This document shows, piece after piece, positions 8,325 to 17,327 of a DNA stretch of 64,000 nucleotides. Source of the DNA: Clostridiales bacterium (lineage in GTDB: Bacteria > Bacillota > Clostridia > Oscillospirales > Acutalibacteraceae); assembly GCA_022801595.1 (NCBI GenBank), contig JAAWSO010000001.1:62001-126000 (forward strand). Reading direction: 5' to 3'. Every line of letters starts with the position of its first letter. Position 1 is the first letter of the stretch. Under the pieces are notes generated by a model, which saw only the letters and a program-made list of their open reading frames with translations, was not told the origin of the DNA and searched no databases. The translations under genes and the position numbers were made by a program.

Positions 8325-8350
8325 GTTTATAAACAAGGAGGAAATGAGAA

Positions 8351-10063
8351 ATGAAAATTTCAGGATTGCAATACACCATGATGTACGGCCCAACCGTTGG
8401 CGACAAGGTTAGATTGGCTGATACAAACTTGGTTATCGAAGTTGAGAAGGACTACACCGTATATGGTGACGAGTGCAAATTCGGTGGCGGTAAAACCCTC
8501 CGTGACGGCATGGGTCAATCCGTTAATTACTTGAGCGGCAATGGCGAGTTGGATCTCGTTATTACCAATGCTTTGGTTCTGGATTATACCGGCATTTTCA
8601 AGGCTGATATCGGTATCAAAGATGGTTACATCGCAGGCATCGGTAAAGCTGGTAACCCAGACGTTATGGATGGCGTAACTCCAGGAATGGTTGTTGGCGC
8701 TTCCACTGAGGCTCTCGCAGGTGAAGGGTTGATCGTTACTGCTGGCGGTATCGACACTCATATCCACTGGATTTGCCCACAACAGGTTGATACTTCTCTC
8801 TTCAGCGGTATCACCACTATGGCTGGCGGCGGTACTGGTCCTAACGATGGTACCAACGCTACTACTTGTACTCCTGGCCCATGGAACATCAAAATGATGC
8901 TCAAGGCTGGCGATGAGTACCCAATGAACCTTCTGTTCTATGGAAAAGGTAACAGCGCTGCTTACGAACCACTGGCAGAGCAAGTTGTTGCTGGCGCTGC
9001 AGGTCTGAAGCTGCACGAGGACTGGGGTTCCACTCCAGCTGCAATTGATGCTTGCTTGACTGTTGCTGACGATTATGACATTCAAGTTGCTATCCACACC
9101 GATACCTTGAATGAGGCTGGTTGCGTTGAGGATACTTTGGATGCTATCGGCGGCAGAGTGATCCACACCTTCCACACCGAAGGCGCAGGCGGCGGTCACG
9201 CACCTGACATTATCAAAGTTGCTGCATTCCCAAATGTTCTCCCTGCTTCCACCAACCCAACCATGCCATACACAATCAATACTTTGGATGAGCATTTGGA
9301 TATGTTGATGGTTTGCCACCACTTGGATAACAGAATTCCAGAGGACGTTGCTTTCGCAGACTCCAGAATTCGTCCAGAAACAATTGCAGCGGAAGACGTT
9401 CTGCATGATATGGGTGTATTCTCCATCATGTCTTCTGACTCCCAAGCTATGGGTCGTCCTGCAGAGGTTATCACTCGTACCTGGCAGGCAGCTCACAAGA
9501 TGAAAGAGCAACGCGGCAAGCTTCCTGAGGATGCAGAGGGCAACGATAACTTCCGTGCGAAGAGATATGTTGCTAAGTACACCATCAACCCAGCTATTGC
9601 TCAAGGTATCAGCCACATTGTTGGTTCTGTTGAGACTGGCAAGTTTGCTGACCTGGTTCTCTGGAGCCCAGCATTCTTCGGTATCAAACCAGAAATCATC
9701 ATCAAGGGCGGTATGGTTACTGCAGCAAGAATGGGCGATGCTAACGCATCTATCCCAACTGTACAGCCAATCATCTACAAGCACATGTTTGGTGCACACG
9801 GCGATGCTAAGTACGAAACTTGCATCACCTTCGTTTCCAAGGCATCCTTGGAGGCTGGCATCCAAGAGAAATACGGCTTGAAGAAGAGACTCGAAGCTGT
9901 TAAGGGTTGCCGTGATATTGGTAAGAGAGACATGAAGTTCAATGATGCAACTCCAGAGTTGACCGTTGATCCTGAGACCTATGTTGTTAAGGCTGATGGC
10001 GTTCTCCTGACTTGCGAGATCGCAACCTCCCTGCCTTTGACTCAACTTTACAACTTGTTCTAA
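8351..10063 (+). CDS. ureC: urease subunit alpha (catalytic)
   Basis: Catalytic subunit, 570 residues as expected. All active-site elements are visible: [10 protein letters not shown] (two Ni-ligand His), GLKLHEDWG with the Lys that is carbamylated to bridge the two Ni, AIHTDTLNE and [15 protein letters not shown] (further His ligands), mobile-flap VCHHLD with Cys and the catalytic His, and SSDSQAMGR with the Asp ligand. Nothing suggests inactivity. Codon choice (GTT, GCT, GGC, AGA; almost no CGG) differs from flanking operons and leaves a stop-free frame on the opposite strand. Maturation proteins follow downstream. Confidence 0.98.
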   Translation: MKISGLQYTMMYGPTVGDKVRLADTNLVIEVEKDYTVYGDECKFGGGKTLRDGMGQSVNYLSGNGELDLVITNALVLDYTGIFKADIGIKDGYIAGIGKAGNPDVMDGVTPGMVVGASTEALAGEGLIVTAGGIDTHIHWICPQQVDTSLFSGITTMAGGGTGPNDGTNATTCTPGPWNIKMMLKAGDEYPMNLLFYGKGNSAAYEPLAEQVVAGAAGLKLHEDWGSTPAAIDACLTVADDYDIQVAIHTDTLNEAGCVEDTLDAIGGRVIHTFHTEGAGGGHAPDIIKVAAFPNVLPASTNPTMPYTINTLDEHLDMLMVCHHLDNRIPEDVAFADSRIRPETIAAEDVLHDMGVFSIMSSDSQAMGRPAEVITRTWQAAHKMKEQRGKLPEDAEGNDNFRAKRYVAKYTINPAIAQGISHIVGSVETGKFADLVLWSPAFFGIKPEIIIKGGMVTAARMGDANASIPTVQPIIYKHMFGAHGDAKYETCITFVSKASLEAGIQEKYGLKKRLEAVKGCRDIGKRDMKFNDATPELTVDPETYVVKADGVLLTCEIATSLPLTQLYNLF

Positions 10064-10136
10064 TTTCTGAGAAGTTTTTCTTGGTTTTCTAGCATAAGTT
10101 AGGAAATTGGGTTCTAATTGATATGGGGGTTTTATT

Positions 10137-10715
10137 ATGCAGCCTACGACCTTCGGTATGGGTAGTGATTCCTTGGCTCAATTTGGCGGCCTTGGTTCAA
10201 CACTTCTTTACGTTGGTGCTGTTCTGGCTATTAACGGTCTTGGCCGTTTAACAGGTATTGACCCACGCGCCCAGGCTATTGTGAATATCTTTGCCGGTGC
10301 TGTTGGCGTTTGCAACGGTTTTTCCGGATTGATCTTCGGCGGTTTTGACTCTTATGCATATGGAGGCAACTTCTATGCTTGTGCAACTGGTTTGCTGTTC
10401 GCATTTACCTATCTATTAATTGCTTACAATAATCTGATGGGTATCACCGATGGCCGTGTACTTGGCTGGTATCAAGGTTTCGTTGCTTGTAATGCAGTTG
10501 CTTGCGGTATCCTCTCGTGGGTTATCGACGGTGATTTCGTTTATGCGATCATCTGGTGGTTATGGGCTCTTCTGTGGCTCACTGGCTGGATTGAACTCGT
10601 GGCAAAGAAAAACTTGGGCAAATTTGTTGGCGTTCTCGGTATTTTCGAGGGTGTTTGTACCGCTTGGATTCCAGGCTTCATGATGCTCCGTGGCGTTTGG
10701 AGATTTGCTTGGTAA
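10137..10715 (+). CDS. ureI: UreI/AmiS-family urea channel
   Basis: Inner-membrane urea/amide channel of 192 residues with about six hydrophobic segments. LLYVGAVLAINGLGRL, IFAGAVGVCNGFSGLI, TGLLFAFTYLLIAYNNLMG, GILSWVIDGDFVYAIIWWLW and a final FEGVCTAWIPGFMMLRG match the AmiS/UreI fold, including the Trp-rich later helices. Placement between ureC and ureE indicates urea uptake for the urease. Helicobacter UreI is acid-gated through periplasmic His; loop His residues are scarce here, so proton gating should not be assumed. The ribosome binding site is the G run in ATGGGGG before ATG 10137. Confidence 0.9.
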   Translation: MQPTTFGMGSDSLAQFGGLGSTLLYVGAVLAINGLGRLTGIDPRAQAIVNIFAGAVGVCNGFSGLIFGGFDSYAYGGNFYACATGLLFAFTYLLIAYNNLMGITDGRVLGWYQGFVACNAVACGILSWVIDGDFVYAIIWWLWALLWLTGWIELVAKKNLGKFVGVLGIFEGVCTAWIPGFMMLRGVWRFAW

Positions 10716-10804
10716 GAAACAACTCGTATCGTTTTATTTGCGTAAATGGATTAATTGGAAGATGGGGCTCTTCCTTCATGAAAGAGACATTAGGAGAATT
10801 CAAA

Positions 10805-11278
10805 ATGTTGTATAGTGAAGAAATTTTAGGTACCCTAGGGGATGAGAAATTTAAAGATTGTAAAGTGGATTATGTAGACATTGACTGGTACGATGCTTTT
10901 AAAAAGTTACATAAAAAGACAACACAATCCGGTGAGGTTATCGGCTTACAGCTTGGTAACGATATTCTGACCCGTGGTCTGAATCAAGACGATGTGGTGT
11001 ATTTTGATGGCAATACTGCCGTTGCAGTCAATATTCCTCCTTGCGAGGCTCTCGTCATCACGGTGGAAGATCCACATATGATTGCAAAAGTTTGTTACGA
11101 AATTGGAAACAAACATGCAACTCTGTTCCGTGGAGAAACCGAGCAAGAATTTATCACTCCTCTGGATCTACCGATCAAAGCGCTGATGGAAAAGTTAGGC
11201 GTTAAAGTTGAGCGAAAAGTTGTAAAGTTCAACTTTAAGAAGAGTATTTCATCCTCAATTAACGCACATACGCACTAA
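10805..11278 (+). CDS. ureE: urease accessory protein UreE (nickel metallochaperone)
   Basis: Delivers Ni to the urease-maturation complex. The 157-residue call starts at MLYSEEILG behind AGGAGAATT; in-frame ATG 10778 and the longer extension to 10655 overlapping ureI are unlikely. The N-terminal beta domain is followed by an EDPHMIAKVCYEIGNKHATLF segment containing the conserved metal-binding His, and by PLDLPIKALMEKLGVKVERK. The C-terminal tail has only two His (NAHTH) rather than a long His-rich tail, so nickel storage is probably modest. A strong hairpin follows the stop. Confidence 0.93.
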   Translation: MLYSEEILGTLGDEKFKDCKVDYVDIDWYDAFKKLHKKTTQSGEVIGLQLGNDILTRGLNQDDVVYFDGNTAVAVNIPPCEALVITVEDPHMIAKVCYEIGNKHATLFRGETEQEFITPLDLPIKALMEKLGVKVERKVVKFNFKKSISSSINAHTH

Positions 11279-11294
11279 TATCTAAAAGAAAAAA

Positions 11295-11337
11295 CCGCCC
11301 TCATTTTTCAGCGACAAATGAGGGCGGAATTTCTTTG
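11295..11337 (+). terminator. intra-operon hairpin between ureE and ureF
   Basis: A perfect 12-bp stem (11295-11306 with 11316-11327), 9-nt loop, then a broken T tract (AATTTCTTT). It may act as a partial terminator or mRNA-stabilising element that lowers expression of ureFGD relative to ureABC-I-E. Confidence 0.6.
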
Positions 11338-11367
11338 TCGCTGGAGAAATAATAGCGGAGAGAGAAC

Positions 11368-12060
11368 ATGAACGAAAATCAACTTTTTATTCTGTTACAG
11401 GTCAATGATGCTTTGTTTCCCATTGGAGGCTATTCTCACTCATATGGCCTAGAGACTTATATCCAAAAGAATATAGTCAAAGACCCAGATACTGCTTTTG
11501 ATTTTATGAAGAGCAGCATTCAACACAGCTTCCTCTACTCTGAGCTTTTGCCAGCACGCCTTGCTTATGAATATGCCCAAAAAGGCGAGCTGAAGAAAAT
11601 CCTGGAGTTGGAGGAGTTGGTGGAAGCAAGCAAGTCCCCGGTGGAAATCCGCGCTGCGGCTCAAAAGCTTGGTTCCAGATTTATTAAGACCGTAATCAGC
11701 ATGCAAGTTGATTATGTTTCTAACATCTTTAACGAATATGCTGAAGCAATGAAGAACTCACTTCCAACCTATGCAGTTGCATATGGTGTTTTTTGCGCTG
11801 CTGTTGGCATTGAGCAAAGACGCGCAATGGAATCTTTTCTTTACACCAACACTTCTGGCAAGGTAGTTAGCTGTGTAAAAACCATTCCGCTGAGCCAAAC
11901 CCAGGGGCAGCAAATTTTGGTAAAATGTCATAAGGTCTTTATTGAGACTTTGGACAAGCTCCAAAACTTGGATGAGCGGCATATTTGCCTCTCCAACCCA
12001 GGCTTTGATGTTCGTTGTATGCAGCACGAAGTATTGTATTCCAGACTTTACATGTCCTAA
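11368..12060 (+). CDS. ureF: urease accessory protein UreF
   Basis: Helical scaffold protein that links UreD-bound apo-urease to the GTPase UreG during nickel insertion. The 230-residue sequence begins with the typical LLQVNDALFPIGGYSHSYGLETY; SLPTYAVAYGVFCAAVGI and the KTIPLSQTQGQ segment are the other conserved blocks. The start follows GGAGAGAGAAC. It lies 90 bp after ureE, across the hairpin at 11295, and 48 bp before ureG. Confidence 0.95.
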   Translation: MNENQLFILLQVNDALFPIGGYSHSYGLETYIQKNIVKDPDTAFDFMKSSIQHSFLYSELLPARLAYEYAQKGELKKILELEELVEASKSPVEIRAAAQKLGSRFIKTVISMQVDYVSNIFNEYAEAMKNSLPTYAVAYGVFCAAVGIEQRRAMESFLYTNTSGKVVSCVKTIPLSQTQGQQILVKCHKVFIETLDKLQNLDERHICLSNPGFDVRCMQHEVLYSRLYMS

Positions 12061-12108
12061 AGTTGCTTTTCAGGCAATGTTATTCGAATTATTTTGGAGG
12101 TAATTGCA

Positions 12109-12720
12109 ATGGCTTATAAAAAAATTGGTGTTGCTGGTCCCGTTGGTTCCGGTAAAACTGCTCTAATTGAGGCTCTCACTAGAGAGATGGCAAGTTCCTA
12201 TAGCATCGGTGTTATCACAAACGATATCTACACCAAGGAAGATGCGGAATTCCTTTCCAAAAATAGTGTTATGCCTCGTGAGAGAATCATGGGTGTTGAG
12301 ACCGGCGGTTGCCCTCACACTGCGATTCGTGAGGATGCTTCTATGAACCTGGAAGCAGTGGACGAGCTGGCTAACAAATTTCCAGATATTGAGCTGATGT
12401 TTATTGAGAGCGGCGGCGATAACCTCTCCGCTACCTTCAGCCCTGAGCTGGTGGATGCAACTATCTTTGTTATCGACGTTGCCGAGGGTGACAAGATTCC
12501 GCGTAAGGGTGGACCTGGCATCACTCGTTCCGATCTGTTGGTAATCAACAAGATCGACCTTGCCCCCTATGTTGGCGCTAGTCTGGAAGTTATGGAGAGA
12601 GATTCTAAGAAAATGAGAGGCGACAAGCCATTCCTTTTCACAAACGTAAGAGGCAAAGACGGTATCGCCAACGTGATTAAGTGGATCAAAAGTGATGTTC
12701 TGTTCGAGGACGTAAAATAA
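12109..12720 (+). CDS. ureG: urease accessory GTPase UreG
   Basis: SIMIBI-class GTPase that powers Ni delivery. Features are [17 protein letters not shown] (P-loop), [15 protein letters not shown], the metal-binding motif [15 protein letters not shown] with its Cys-Pro-His, [15 protein letters not shown], and [10 protein letters not shown] (base recognition). ATG 12109 follows TTTTGGAGGTAATTGCA; an upstream in-frame ATG at 12094 overlaps the ribosome binding site. 203 residues, normal length. ureD begins 12 bp downstream. Confidence 0.97.
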   Translation: MAYKKIGVAGPVGSGKTALIEALTREMASSYSIGVITNDIYTKEDAEFLSKNSVMPRERIMGVETGGCPHTAIREDASMNLEAVDELANKFPDIELMFIESGGDNLSATFSPELVDATIFVIDVAEGDKIPRKGGPGITRSDLLVINKIDLAPYVGASLEVMERDSKKMRGDKPFLFTNVRGKDGIANVIKWIKSDVLFEDVK

Positions 12721-12731
12721 GGAGCTGCACA

Positions 12732-13529
12732 ATGACAACTTCACCTAACTCATATTATAGAACTTGCACCTTGAATCTGGCTGCAGATTACAAGGATGGT
12801 AAATCTTATTTGAGCAACGTTTTCTTCACTTCTCCATTTAAAATTATGAAGCCGTTCCACATCAAACCAAACTTGATGACGGTTATGATGCAGACCGCTT
12901 CGGCAGGTATTTTGAAGGGTGATACCCAGGAGATGACCTTCGACATTAATGAAAATGCCAGAATGGAACTGCTCTCCCAGTCCTTTGAAAAGCTGCATAA
13001 AATGGATGGCGGCAACGCCCGCAGAGATTGTAAAATTAAAGTTGGCAAAAACGCTTTCTTTAAATACAGCCCTCTGCCAACCATTCCTTTCTATGATTCT
13101 GGATTTGACAGCACCATTGATGTGGAACTAGAAGATGATTCTTCTCAAATGGTTCTCATGGAAGTGCTGTGCGGCGGCCGGATCGCTTATGGTGAGGAAT
13201 TTCAGTATCGTTATTATAATTCTACCATCCGTGCTCACAAGGCTGGCAAGCTGATTTATAATGACAATGCTATGTACAACCCTTCGGAAATTGACATGAA
13301 GAGTCTTGGTATGTATGAGAATTTTACTCATATGGCAAACTTGCTTTTCTTCAATATGAAGGAAAAAGCGGAGAATCTGGAGCTGATTCGTTCCTTAATT
13401 GAGGAAACTCCAAATGTAGAAGGCGGTGCCTCTTTGATTCAAAGTGGTGACACTTCTGTGAAACTGCTGGGCAACACTGCTCAGGAATTGGTTGATTTGT
13501 GCGAAAAAATCACAGCGGCCATTATGTAA
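12732..13529 (+). CDS. ureD: urease accessory protein UreD (UreH)
   Basis: Scaffold that binds apo-urease and recruits UreF-UreG. 265 residues. TSPFKIMKPFHIKPNLMTVMMQTASAGILKGD, the KLHKMDGGNA segment, YSPLPTIPFYDSGF and VLCGGRIAYGEEF are standard UreD blocks. Placement at the 3' end of the operon, 12 bp after ureG, implies cotranscription. AAGGAGCTG precedes the ATG. A terminator follows immediately. Confidence 0.94.
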   Translation: MTTSPNSYYRTCTLNLAADYKDGKSYLSNVFFTSPFKIMKPFHIKPNLMTVMMQTASAGILKGDTQEMTFDINENARMELLSQSFEKLHKMDGGNARRDCKIKVGKNAFFKYSPLPTIPFYDSGFDSTIDVELEDDSSQMVLMEVLCGGRIAYGEEFQYRYYNSTIRAHKAGKLIYNDNAMYNPSEIDMKSLGMYENFTHMANLLFFNMKEKAENLELIRSLIEETPNVEGGASLIQSGDTSVKLLGNTAQELVDLCEKITAAIM

Positions 13530-13542
13530 TCCGCATCGATGA

Positions 13543-13580
13543 GAAGCGTTTCTTTCCAAGGGGAAAGGAGCGCTTTTTTT
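13543..13580 (+). terminator. terminator of the urease operon
   Basis: GAAGCG...TTTCC / GGAAA...GCGCTT hairpin followed by seven T. Confidence 0.82.
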
Positions 13581-13587
13581 ATAGAGA

Positions 13588-13624
13588 AAAACAAGCTCCC
13601 CAAAAAGTGGAGGAGCTTGTTTTT
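13588..13624 (-). terminator. bidirectional terminator facing the DUF4364 gene
   Basis: AAACAAGCTCC (13589-13599) pairs with GGAGCTTGTTT (13612-13622), with A and T runs on either side. It can stop transcripts from both directions in the convergent ureD / DUF4364 gap. Confidence 0.8.
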
Positions 13625-13637
13625 GGATTCTAACCAT

Positions 13638-14222
13638 TTAAAAATGTTTCAGCAAGTCGGTTAGCAACTCTCGGTTGCCTGTGACAACCGAAAGTAGAAT
13701 TTGGTAAACATACTGAGGGTCGCGGTGGAAATTCCGCTTGACGGTACGGGCCTGATATTGATCGGGCACAAATAGGGTAAAGGACATAAGATCAGTATTC
13801 CCGCCGGAAATATGGCAGGTTACGTTGTAGCCATCGCCAGACTTGTGGATTTCCACTTTATTTTGGCTTTCCCGCTGCGCTTTTGCCAGAAGATTGAGGG
13901 CAGCATTTACCGCACGATCCCGCACCGATGGTGGGAGGGTGGTATCTAACCGGCTGGCAATTTCTTTGGTGATCTCATTGGCCACACAGAAATCCGGTTG
14001 GCCAGGAAGGGTGTCTGCATTTCCTTTTTCCAGCATTTCAGAAAGAGCATCGGCTGCTTCAAAGTAATTAGCCAAACCATTTTCCTGTAGAATGGAAACA
14101 ATATCGCTTTTGGATAAGGGGGCTTTCACGCTGGCCAATAGATAGCAAATGAGAAGGCGGATGTCACTTTGGGTTCGAAGCCCGCCTGGATCAATCCCAC
14201 CCGTAAAAGCATCAAAACTCAT
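13638..14222 (-). CDS. DUF4364 family protein (predicted winged-helix regulator)
   Basis: A 194-residue protein of the Clostridia-specific DUF4364 family. The N-terminal half (TQSDIRLLICYLLASVKAPLSKSDIVSILQENGLANYFEAADAL) has the helix pattern of a winged helix; a beta-rich C-terminal domain follows (VEIHKSGDGYNVTCHISGG, MSFTLFVPD). Function is not established; transcription regulation is suggested by the fold. The start at 14222 is supported by the ribosome binding site AATGAGGTG. It is convergent to ureD and separated from the XRE gene by that gene's terminator. Confidence 0.82.
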   Translation of the reverse strand: MSFDAFTGGIDPGGLRTQSDIRLLICYLLASVKAPLSKSDIVSILQENGLANYFEAADALSEMLEKGNADTLPGQPDFCVANEITKEIASRLDTTLPPSVRDRAVNAALNLLAKAQRESQNKVEIHKSGDGYNVTCHISGGNTDLMSFTLFVPDQYQARTVKRNFHRDPQYVYQILLSVVTGNRELLTDLLKHF

Positions 14223-14310
14223 TGCAACACCTCATTTCCATATAAGTTGTTTCTTTCTTATTTTAACACAAATCCTGCAATACTTCAAAAGCTTTTCCGT
14301 AGATTTTGAA

Positions 14311-14346
14311 AAATAAAAAATCCCCACCATCTGGATCTGGCAGGGA
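14311..14346 (-). terminator. terminator after the XRE regulator gene
   Basis: On the minus strand an 8-bp CCCTGCCA/TGGTGGGG stem (G-T pairs allowed) is followed by a T-rich tract. Confidence 0.65.
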
Positions 14347-14352
14347 GCGAGA

Positions 14353-14775
14353 TTATTCCTTATCTTGTCCTTTGATAAGATCGGAAGCATTTTCCAATAG
14401 AACTTTTTTTTGTTCCACATTCATAGCCCGATAATAACAAATCAACTGTTTTTCTTCTTTGATCAAATCATAAATATGGCTGCCGTTCGTAGTTTCATCT
14501 CCTTTGCGCCGCCGTCCCCGCTTGATCAATAGCTTTTCTGAGTCTTCCAAATAAGAAGTTTCTTCTGGGTCTAAAGGAATAAGAAATTCATCTACACCAA
14601 TCGAGAAGATTTCGGAAAGGGAGAGGAGAGTGGCGATGTCTGGAGAGGTTTTGCCGGTTTCATAGTAGGAATAGGTGGAACGGTCAATGTTCAGTGCATT
14701 GGCCACCTGCTGTTGGGTATACCCAAATTTTTCCCGCACAAAGCGCAATCGTTTCCCAATCTGTAGCTTTGCCAT
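14353..14775 (-). CDS. XRE-family helix-turn-helix transcription regulator
   Basis: 140 residues. The N-terminal Cro/CI-type domain is unmistakable: IGKRLRFVREKFGYTQQQVANALNIDRSTYSYYETGKTSPDI, then LLSLSEIFSIGVDEFL. The C-terminal half has a basic patch (KRGRRRKGD) and a helical tail ending LLENASDLIKGQDKE, with no known ligand domain. It is a solitary gene with its own terminator; the target is unknown. Confidence 0.9.
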   Translation of the reverse strand: MAKLQIGKRLRFVREKFGYTQQQVANALNIDRSTYSYYETGKTSPDIATLLSLSEIFSIGVDEFLIPLDPEETSYLEDSEKLLIKRGRRRKGDETTNGSHIYDLIKEEKQLICYYRAMNVEQKKVLLENASDLIKGQDKE

Positions 14776-14986
14776 ATTGCTTCACCTTCGATTCTGTATT
14801 GCTGAAACAAGGGAATTTGGTTCCAGCAGAACTATTCTTATTTTTTTATATATTCTTATGTATTATAAAATAAGTAATTCGATTTAATGTATTTATGTGA
14901 CTTATTTTCACTGGCTGGTTTTTTATACCAAATATTGGAACTTTTGCCTGATTTACGTGGAAAGATGCGATCAGGGAAAAATTCTC

Positions 14987-15015
14987 TTGACGGAGGTTTT
15001 CTGTTTTTGTATAAT
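14987..15015 (+). promoter_or_regulatory. sigma-A promoter of apgM
   Basis: TTGACG (14987-14992), 17 bp, TATAAT (15010-15015), 52 bp before the start codon. Confidence 0.8.
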
Positions 15016-15066
15016 AAAAGGGAAAGAAAATCGAATATGGATGGACAAAGAGAGGAAGGATCCAGC

Positions 15067-16278
15067 ATGAAATATATTGTAGTCTTGGGCGATGGAATGG
15101 CAGATCAACCATGCGATGAGCTGCAGGGACATACGCCTCTGGAATTGGCCAATCATCCGAATATGGACTTTTTGGCCTCCAAGGGAATTTGTGGTTTGGC
15201 GAAAACTGTGCCGGAAGGGATGCCACCAGGCAGCGATACTGCAAACCTTTCTGCTATTGGATATGACCCAAAGGTGTATTACACCGGGCGCTCCCCTTTG
15301 GAAGCGGTGAGCATGGGAATTGACCTGTCCCTCCATGATGTCACCTATCGCTGTAATACGGTAACGCTATCGGATGAGGAAAATTATGAAGACTGCATGA
15401 TGGTGGACTATAGTTGCGATGAAATTTCCACTGTAGAATCTACGATTATTATCAACGATTTGAATCAATATTTTCAAACGGATTCCCTGCATCTTTATCC
15501 AGGGATTAGTTACCGTCACTGTCTAGTTTTGAAAGATGCGGAAACTGGATCACAAACTACACCGCCCCATGATATTTTGGAGCGTAGCGTCCGTGGCCAT
15601 TTGCCAACCGGACAAAACGGAGAAATGCTGCTGGATATGATGAAGAAATCCAGAGAGTTGCTCAAGGATCATCCAGTCAATGAAAAGCGGATTGAGCGTG
15701 GGCTGAATCCTGTGTCCTCTCTATGGTTTTGGGGCGAAGGCAGAAAGCCAAACCTGACTTCCTTTGAAGAAAAATTCGGCAAAAAAGGTGCGGTTGTTTC
15801 CGCAGTGGATTTGATTAAAGGAATTGGCATTTGTGCCGGCTTGGAAAGCATTGATGTGAAAGGCGCGACCGGGAATATCGATACCAACTTTGACGGCAAG
15901 GCACAAGCTGCTATTGACACTTTGCTGGGAGGCAATGATTTTGTTTACGTTCATTTGGAGGCGCCCGATGAATGTGGCCATCGTCATGAGCCGGAAAATA
16001 AGGTAAAAGCCATTGAGCTGATTGATGAAAAAATTATTGCTCCGATTATGAAAGCCATGAAAGAGGCAGGAGAAGATTTCTGCATGATGGTGCTTCCAGA
16101 TCACCCAACTCCATTGGCTTTGCGCACCCATACTTCCGATCCAGTACCATTTATTATTTACCGCAGCAATGCAGAAAAAGATAGCGGCGTTCCGCGTTAT
16201 ACTGAGGCTACCGCAGCGTCTACCAAGGTGTATGAGCCAGAAGGCTTCCGATTGATGGAGCAGTTGATTTGCGATTAA
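15067..16278 (+). CDS. apgM: cofactor-independent phosphoglycerate mutase (ApgM type)
   Basis: Interconverts 3- and 2-phosphoglycerate in glycolysis. The 403-residue protein belongs to the archaeal-type (alkaline phosphatase superfamily) mutases: MKYIVVLGDGMADQP (metal-binding Asp), GMPPGSDTANLSAIGYDP with the phosphorylatable Ser, GRSPLEAVSMGI, VYVHLEAPDECGHRH and MVLPDHPTPLALRTHTSDPVPF (metal His/Asp cluster). ATG 15067 is used because AGAGGAAGGA lies 7 bp upstream; longer in-frame starts overlap the promoter. The gene is monocistronic. Confidence 0.94.
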   Translation: MKYIVVLGDGMADQPCDELQGHTPLELANHPNMDFLASKGICGLAKTVPEGMPPGSDTANLSAIGYDPKVYYTGRSPLEAVSMGIDLSLHDVTYRCNTVTLSDEENYEDCMMVDYSCDEISTVESTIIINDLNQYFQTDSLHLYPGISYRHCLVLKDAETGSQTTPPHDILERSVRGHLPTGQNGEMLLDMMKKSRELLKDHPVNEKRIERGLNPVSSLWFWGEGRKPNLTSFEEKFGKKGAVVSAVDLIKGIGICAGLESIDVKGATGNIDTNFDGKAQAAIDTLLGGNDFVYVHLEAPDECGHRHEPENKVKAIELIDEKIIAPIMKAMKEAGEDFCMMVLPDHPTPLALRTHTSDPVPFIIYRSNAEKDSGVPRYTEATAASTKVYEPEGFRLMEQLICD

Positions 16279-16300
16279 AGATAAAATTATAATTTTCCCT

Positions 16301-16329
16301 TTGCTTTTTGGGAAAATCTATGATATAAT
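16301..16329 (+). promoter_or_regulatory. promoter reading into repeat copy 1 and tRNA-Thr
   Basis: TTGCTT (16301-16306), 17 bp, TATAAT (16324-16329). The -10 box forms the left end of the dispersed repeat. Confidence 0.65.
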
Positions 16330-16436
16330 ATCCGAAGTGAGCCTGTAACGCGGGCATTTGGGCGCATGGGTTCCCGCCTAATTTGGCGACCGGAAGGAGC
16401 ATGCGCGACTTGTTCACCGCAGGTGTGGGATAATAA
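16320..16436 (+). repeat. dispersed structured repeat, copy 1
   Basis: About 115 bp, closely similar to 39461-39577 and 39749-39862. Shared blocks are ATATCCG, AGTGA.CCTG, GCATGGGTT, AATTTGGCGACCG, TGCGCGACTTG and GCAGG.GTGG. The left end carries TATAAT and the right end GGATAAT, each resembling a -10 box. AGCCTG/CGGGCA near the left end can form a short stem. The copy lies between apgM and tRNA-Thr in the direction of transcription. Confidence 0.85.
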
Positions 16437-16493
16437 CCTGGAAACGCTAACGAAATCGAAGATTTTAAAGAGGGAGAATTCCCCCTTTATTTT

Positions 16494-16569
16494 GCTACTG
16501 TGGCTCAGTTGGTAGAGCAGCTGATTCGTAATCAGCAGGTCAGGGGTTCAAGTCCCCTCAGTAGCTCCA
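16494..16569 (+). tRNA. tRNA-Thr(CGT)
   Basis: Full cloverleaf: acceptor GCTACTG/CAGTAGC, D stem GCTC/GAGC, anticodon stem GCTGA/TCAGC around TTCGTAA (anticodon CGT), T stem AGGGG/CCCCT around TTCAAGT, and encoded CCA. 76 nt. Confidence 0.97.
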
Positions 16570-16577
16570 AGGATCAA

Positions 16578-16612
16578 GTCTTGACATGGGTAGAGCCGCG
16601 TCAAGGCTTTTT
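16578..16612 (+). terminator. terminator after tRNA-Thr
   Basis: GTCTTGAC (16578-16585) pairs with GTCAAGGC (16600-16607), followed by TTTTT. Confidence 0.8.
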
Positions 16613-17052
16613 GTCATTTGACTGTTTTATTTTTTTCAGAGGGAACGATTAAAATACGCGATTTCATAAATTTAACCTTAGTCTCATAAAAGAAAACTTA
16701 GATGGAACAAGTACAAATAGATGTTCAAAATTTTGGAACGAATTATTGAACAGGTACGAAAGCGTAGTGATCAGTCCACCACAAGGATGGAAATTTTACG
16801 GATACCGTGAAAAATAATCGATCCCAATTTTCTCTATGGTTTTGATTTCATTACCCAATCGGTCTCAAAAAAGAAAATACCATCGGCTAGGATAGAAATC
16901 TAAAGAAGTATGGGAAAAACATGTAAGATATCGGTGTGTCCTCTTCCCTTCACACCAGAAGGAAAACCTTCCTAAGATGGTCAGAAGGCACGGAGAATAC
17001 CAAATCTTAGCGGATTCAGTACTCAAATAGCGCTAGATTTGTTTCACTTTGC
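16613..17052 (+). other. 440-bp gene-free stretch
   Basis: AT-rich with no convincing gene. A 29-codon frame opening at ATG 16723 reads like coding sequence (FKILERIIEQVRKRSDQ) but has no good ribosome binding site and may be a remnant. Confidence 0.4.
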
Positions 17053-17081
17053 TTGACAATTTCATAAAAGTCTGATATAAT
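17053..17081 (+). promoter_or_regulatory. perfect consensus promoter of the small-peptide gene
   Basis: TTGACA (17053-17058), 17 bp, TATAAT (17076-17081), then AAAAGGAGG 12 nt further on. Confidence 0.88.
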
Positions 17082-17107
17082 TTTATATAAAAAGGAGGTT
17101 AAATACT

Positions 17108-17272
17108 ATGAGCAATGATAAAGTTATTGATGAGTTGTTAGCCCGCATCCAAGCGCTGGAAGAAAAGGTTGATGCACTGTCCAAACAAACTTTAGGTGAA
17201 GATGCAAAGGATACTTCTGAAGGTCAGGAGAAACGTTGCTTGCCAGGATACAACAGTTGTGTTATTAAGTAA
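17108..17272 (+). CDS. 54-residue peptide with C-terminal Cys pair (unknown; possible precursor or small regulator)
   Basis: No family recognised. ATG 17108 has an ideal AAAAGGAGGTT site, a consensus promoter just upstream and a terminator just downstream, so it is an independent short gene. Residues 1-27 form a charged amphipathic helix (VIDELLARIQALEEKVDALSK, coiled-coil-like heptads), residues 28-43 are polar and acidic, and the tail KRCLPGYNSCVIK holds two Cys enclosing six residues. The split into a leader-like helix and a compact Cys tail resembles some ribosomal-peptide precursors, and KR before the first Cys could be a cleavage site, but no modifying enzyme or exporter lies nearby. 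A soluble coiled-coil protein with a redox or metal Cys pair is equally possible. Confidence 0.75.
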   Translation: MSNDKVIDELLARIQALEEKVDALSKQTLGEDAKDTSEGQEKRCLPGYNSCVIK

Positions 17273-17327
17273 AAACGATCAAATAGTCAATTCTATGTTC
17301 GACCAGTAATGTCGGATTAGTTTCAGA

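Noticed and set aside
8360-10045. 561-codon open frame antisense to ureC
   Set aside because: It follows from the codon bias of ureC (few TTA/CTA/TCA codons); no ribosome binding site or promoter, and the translation resembles no protein.
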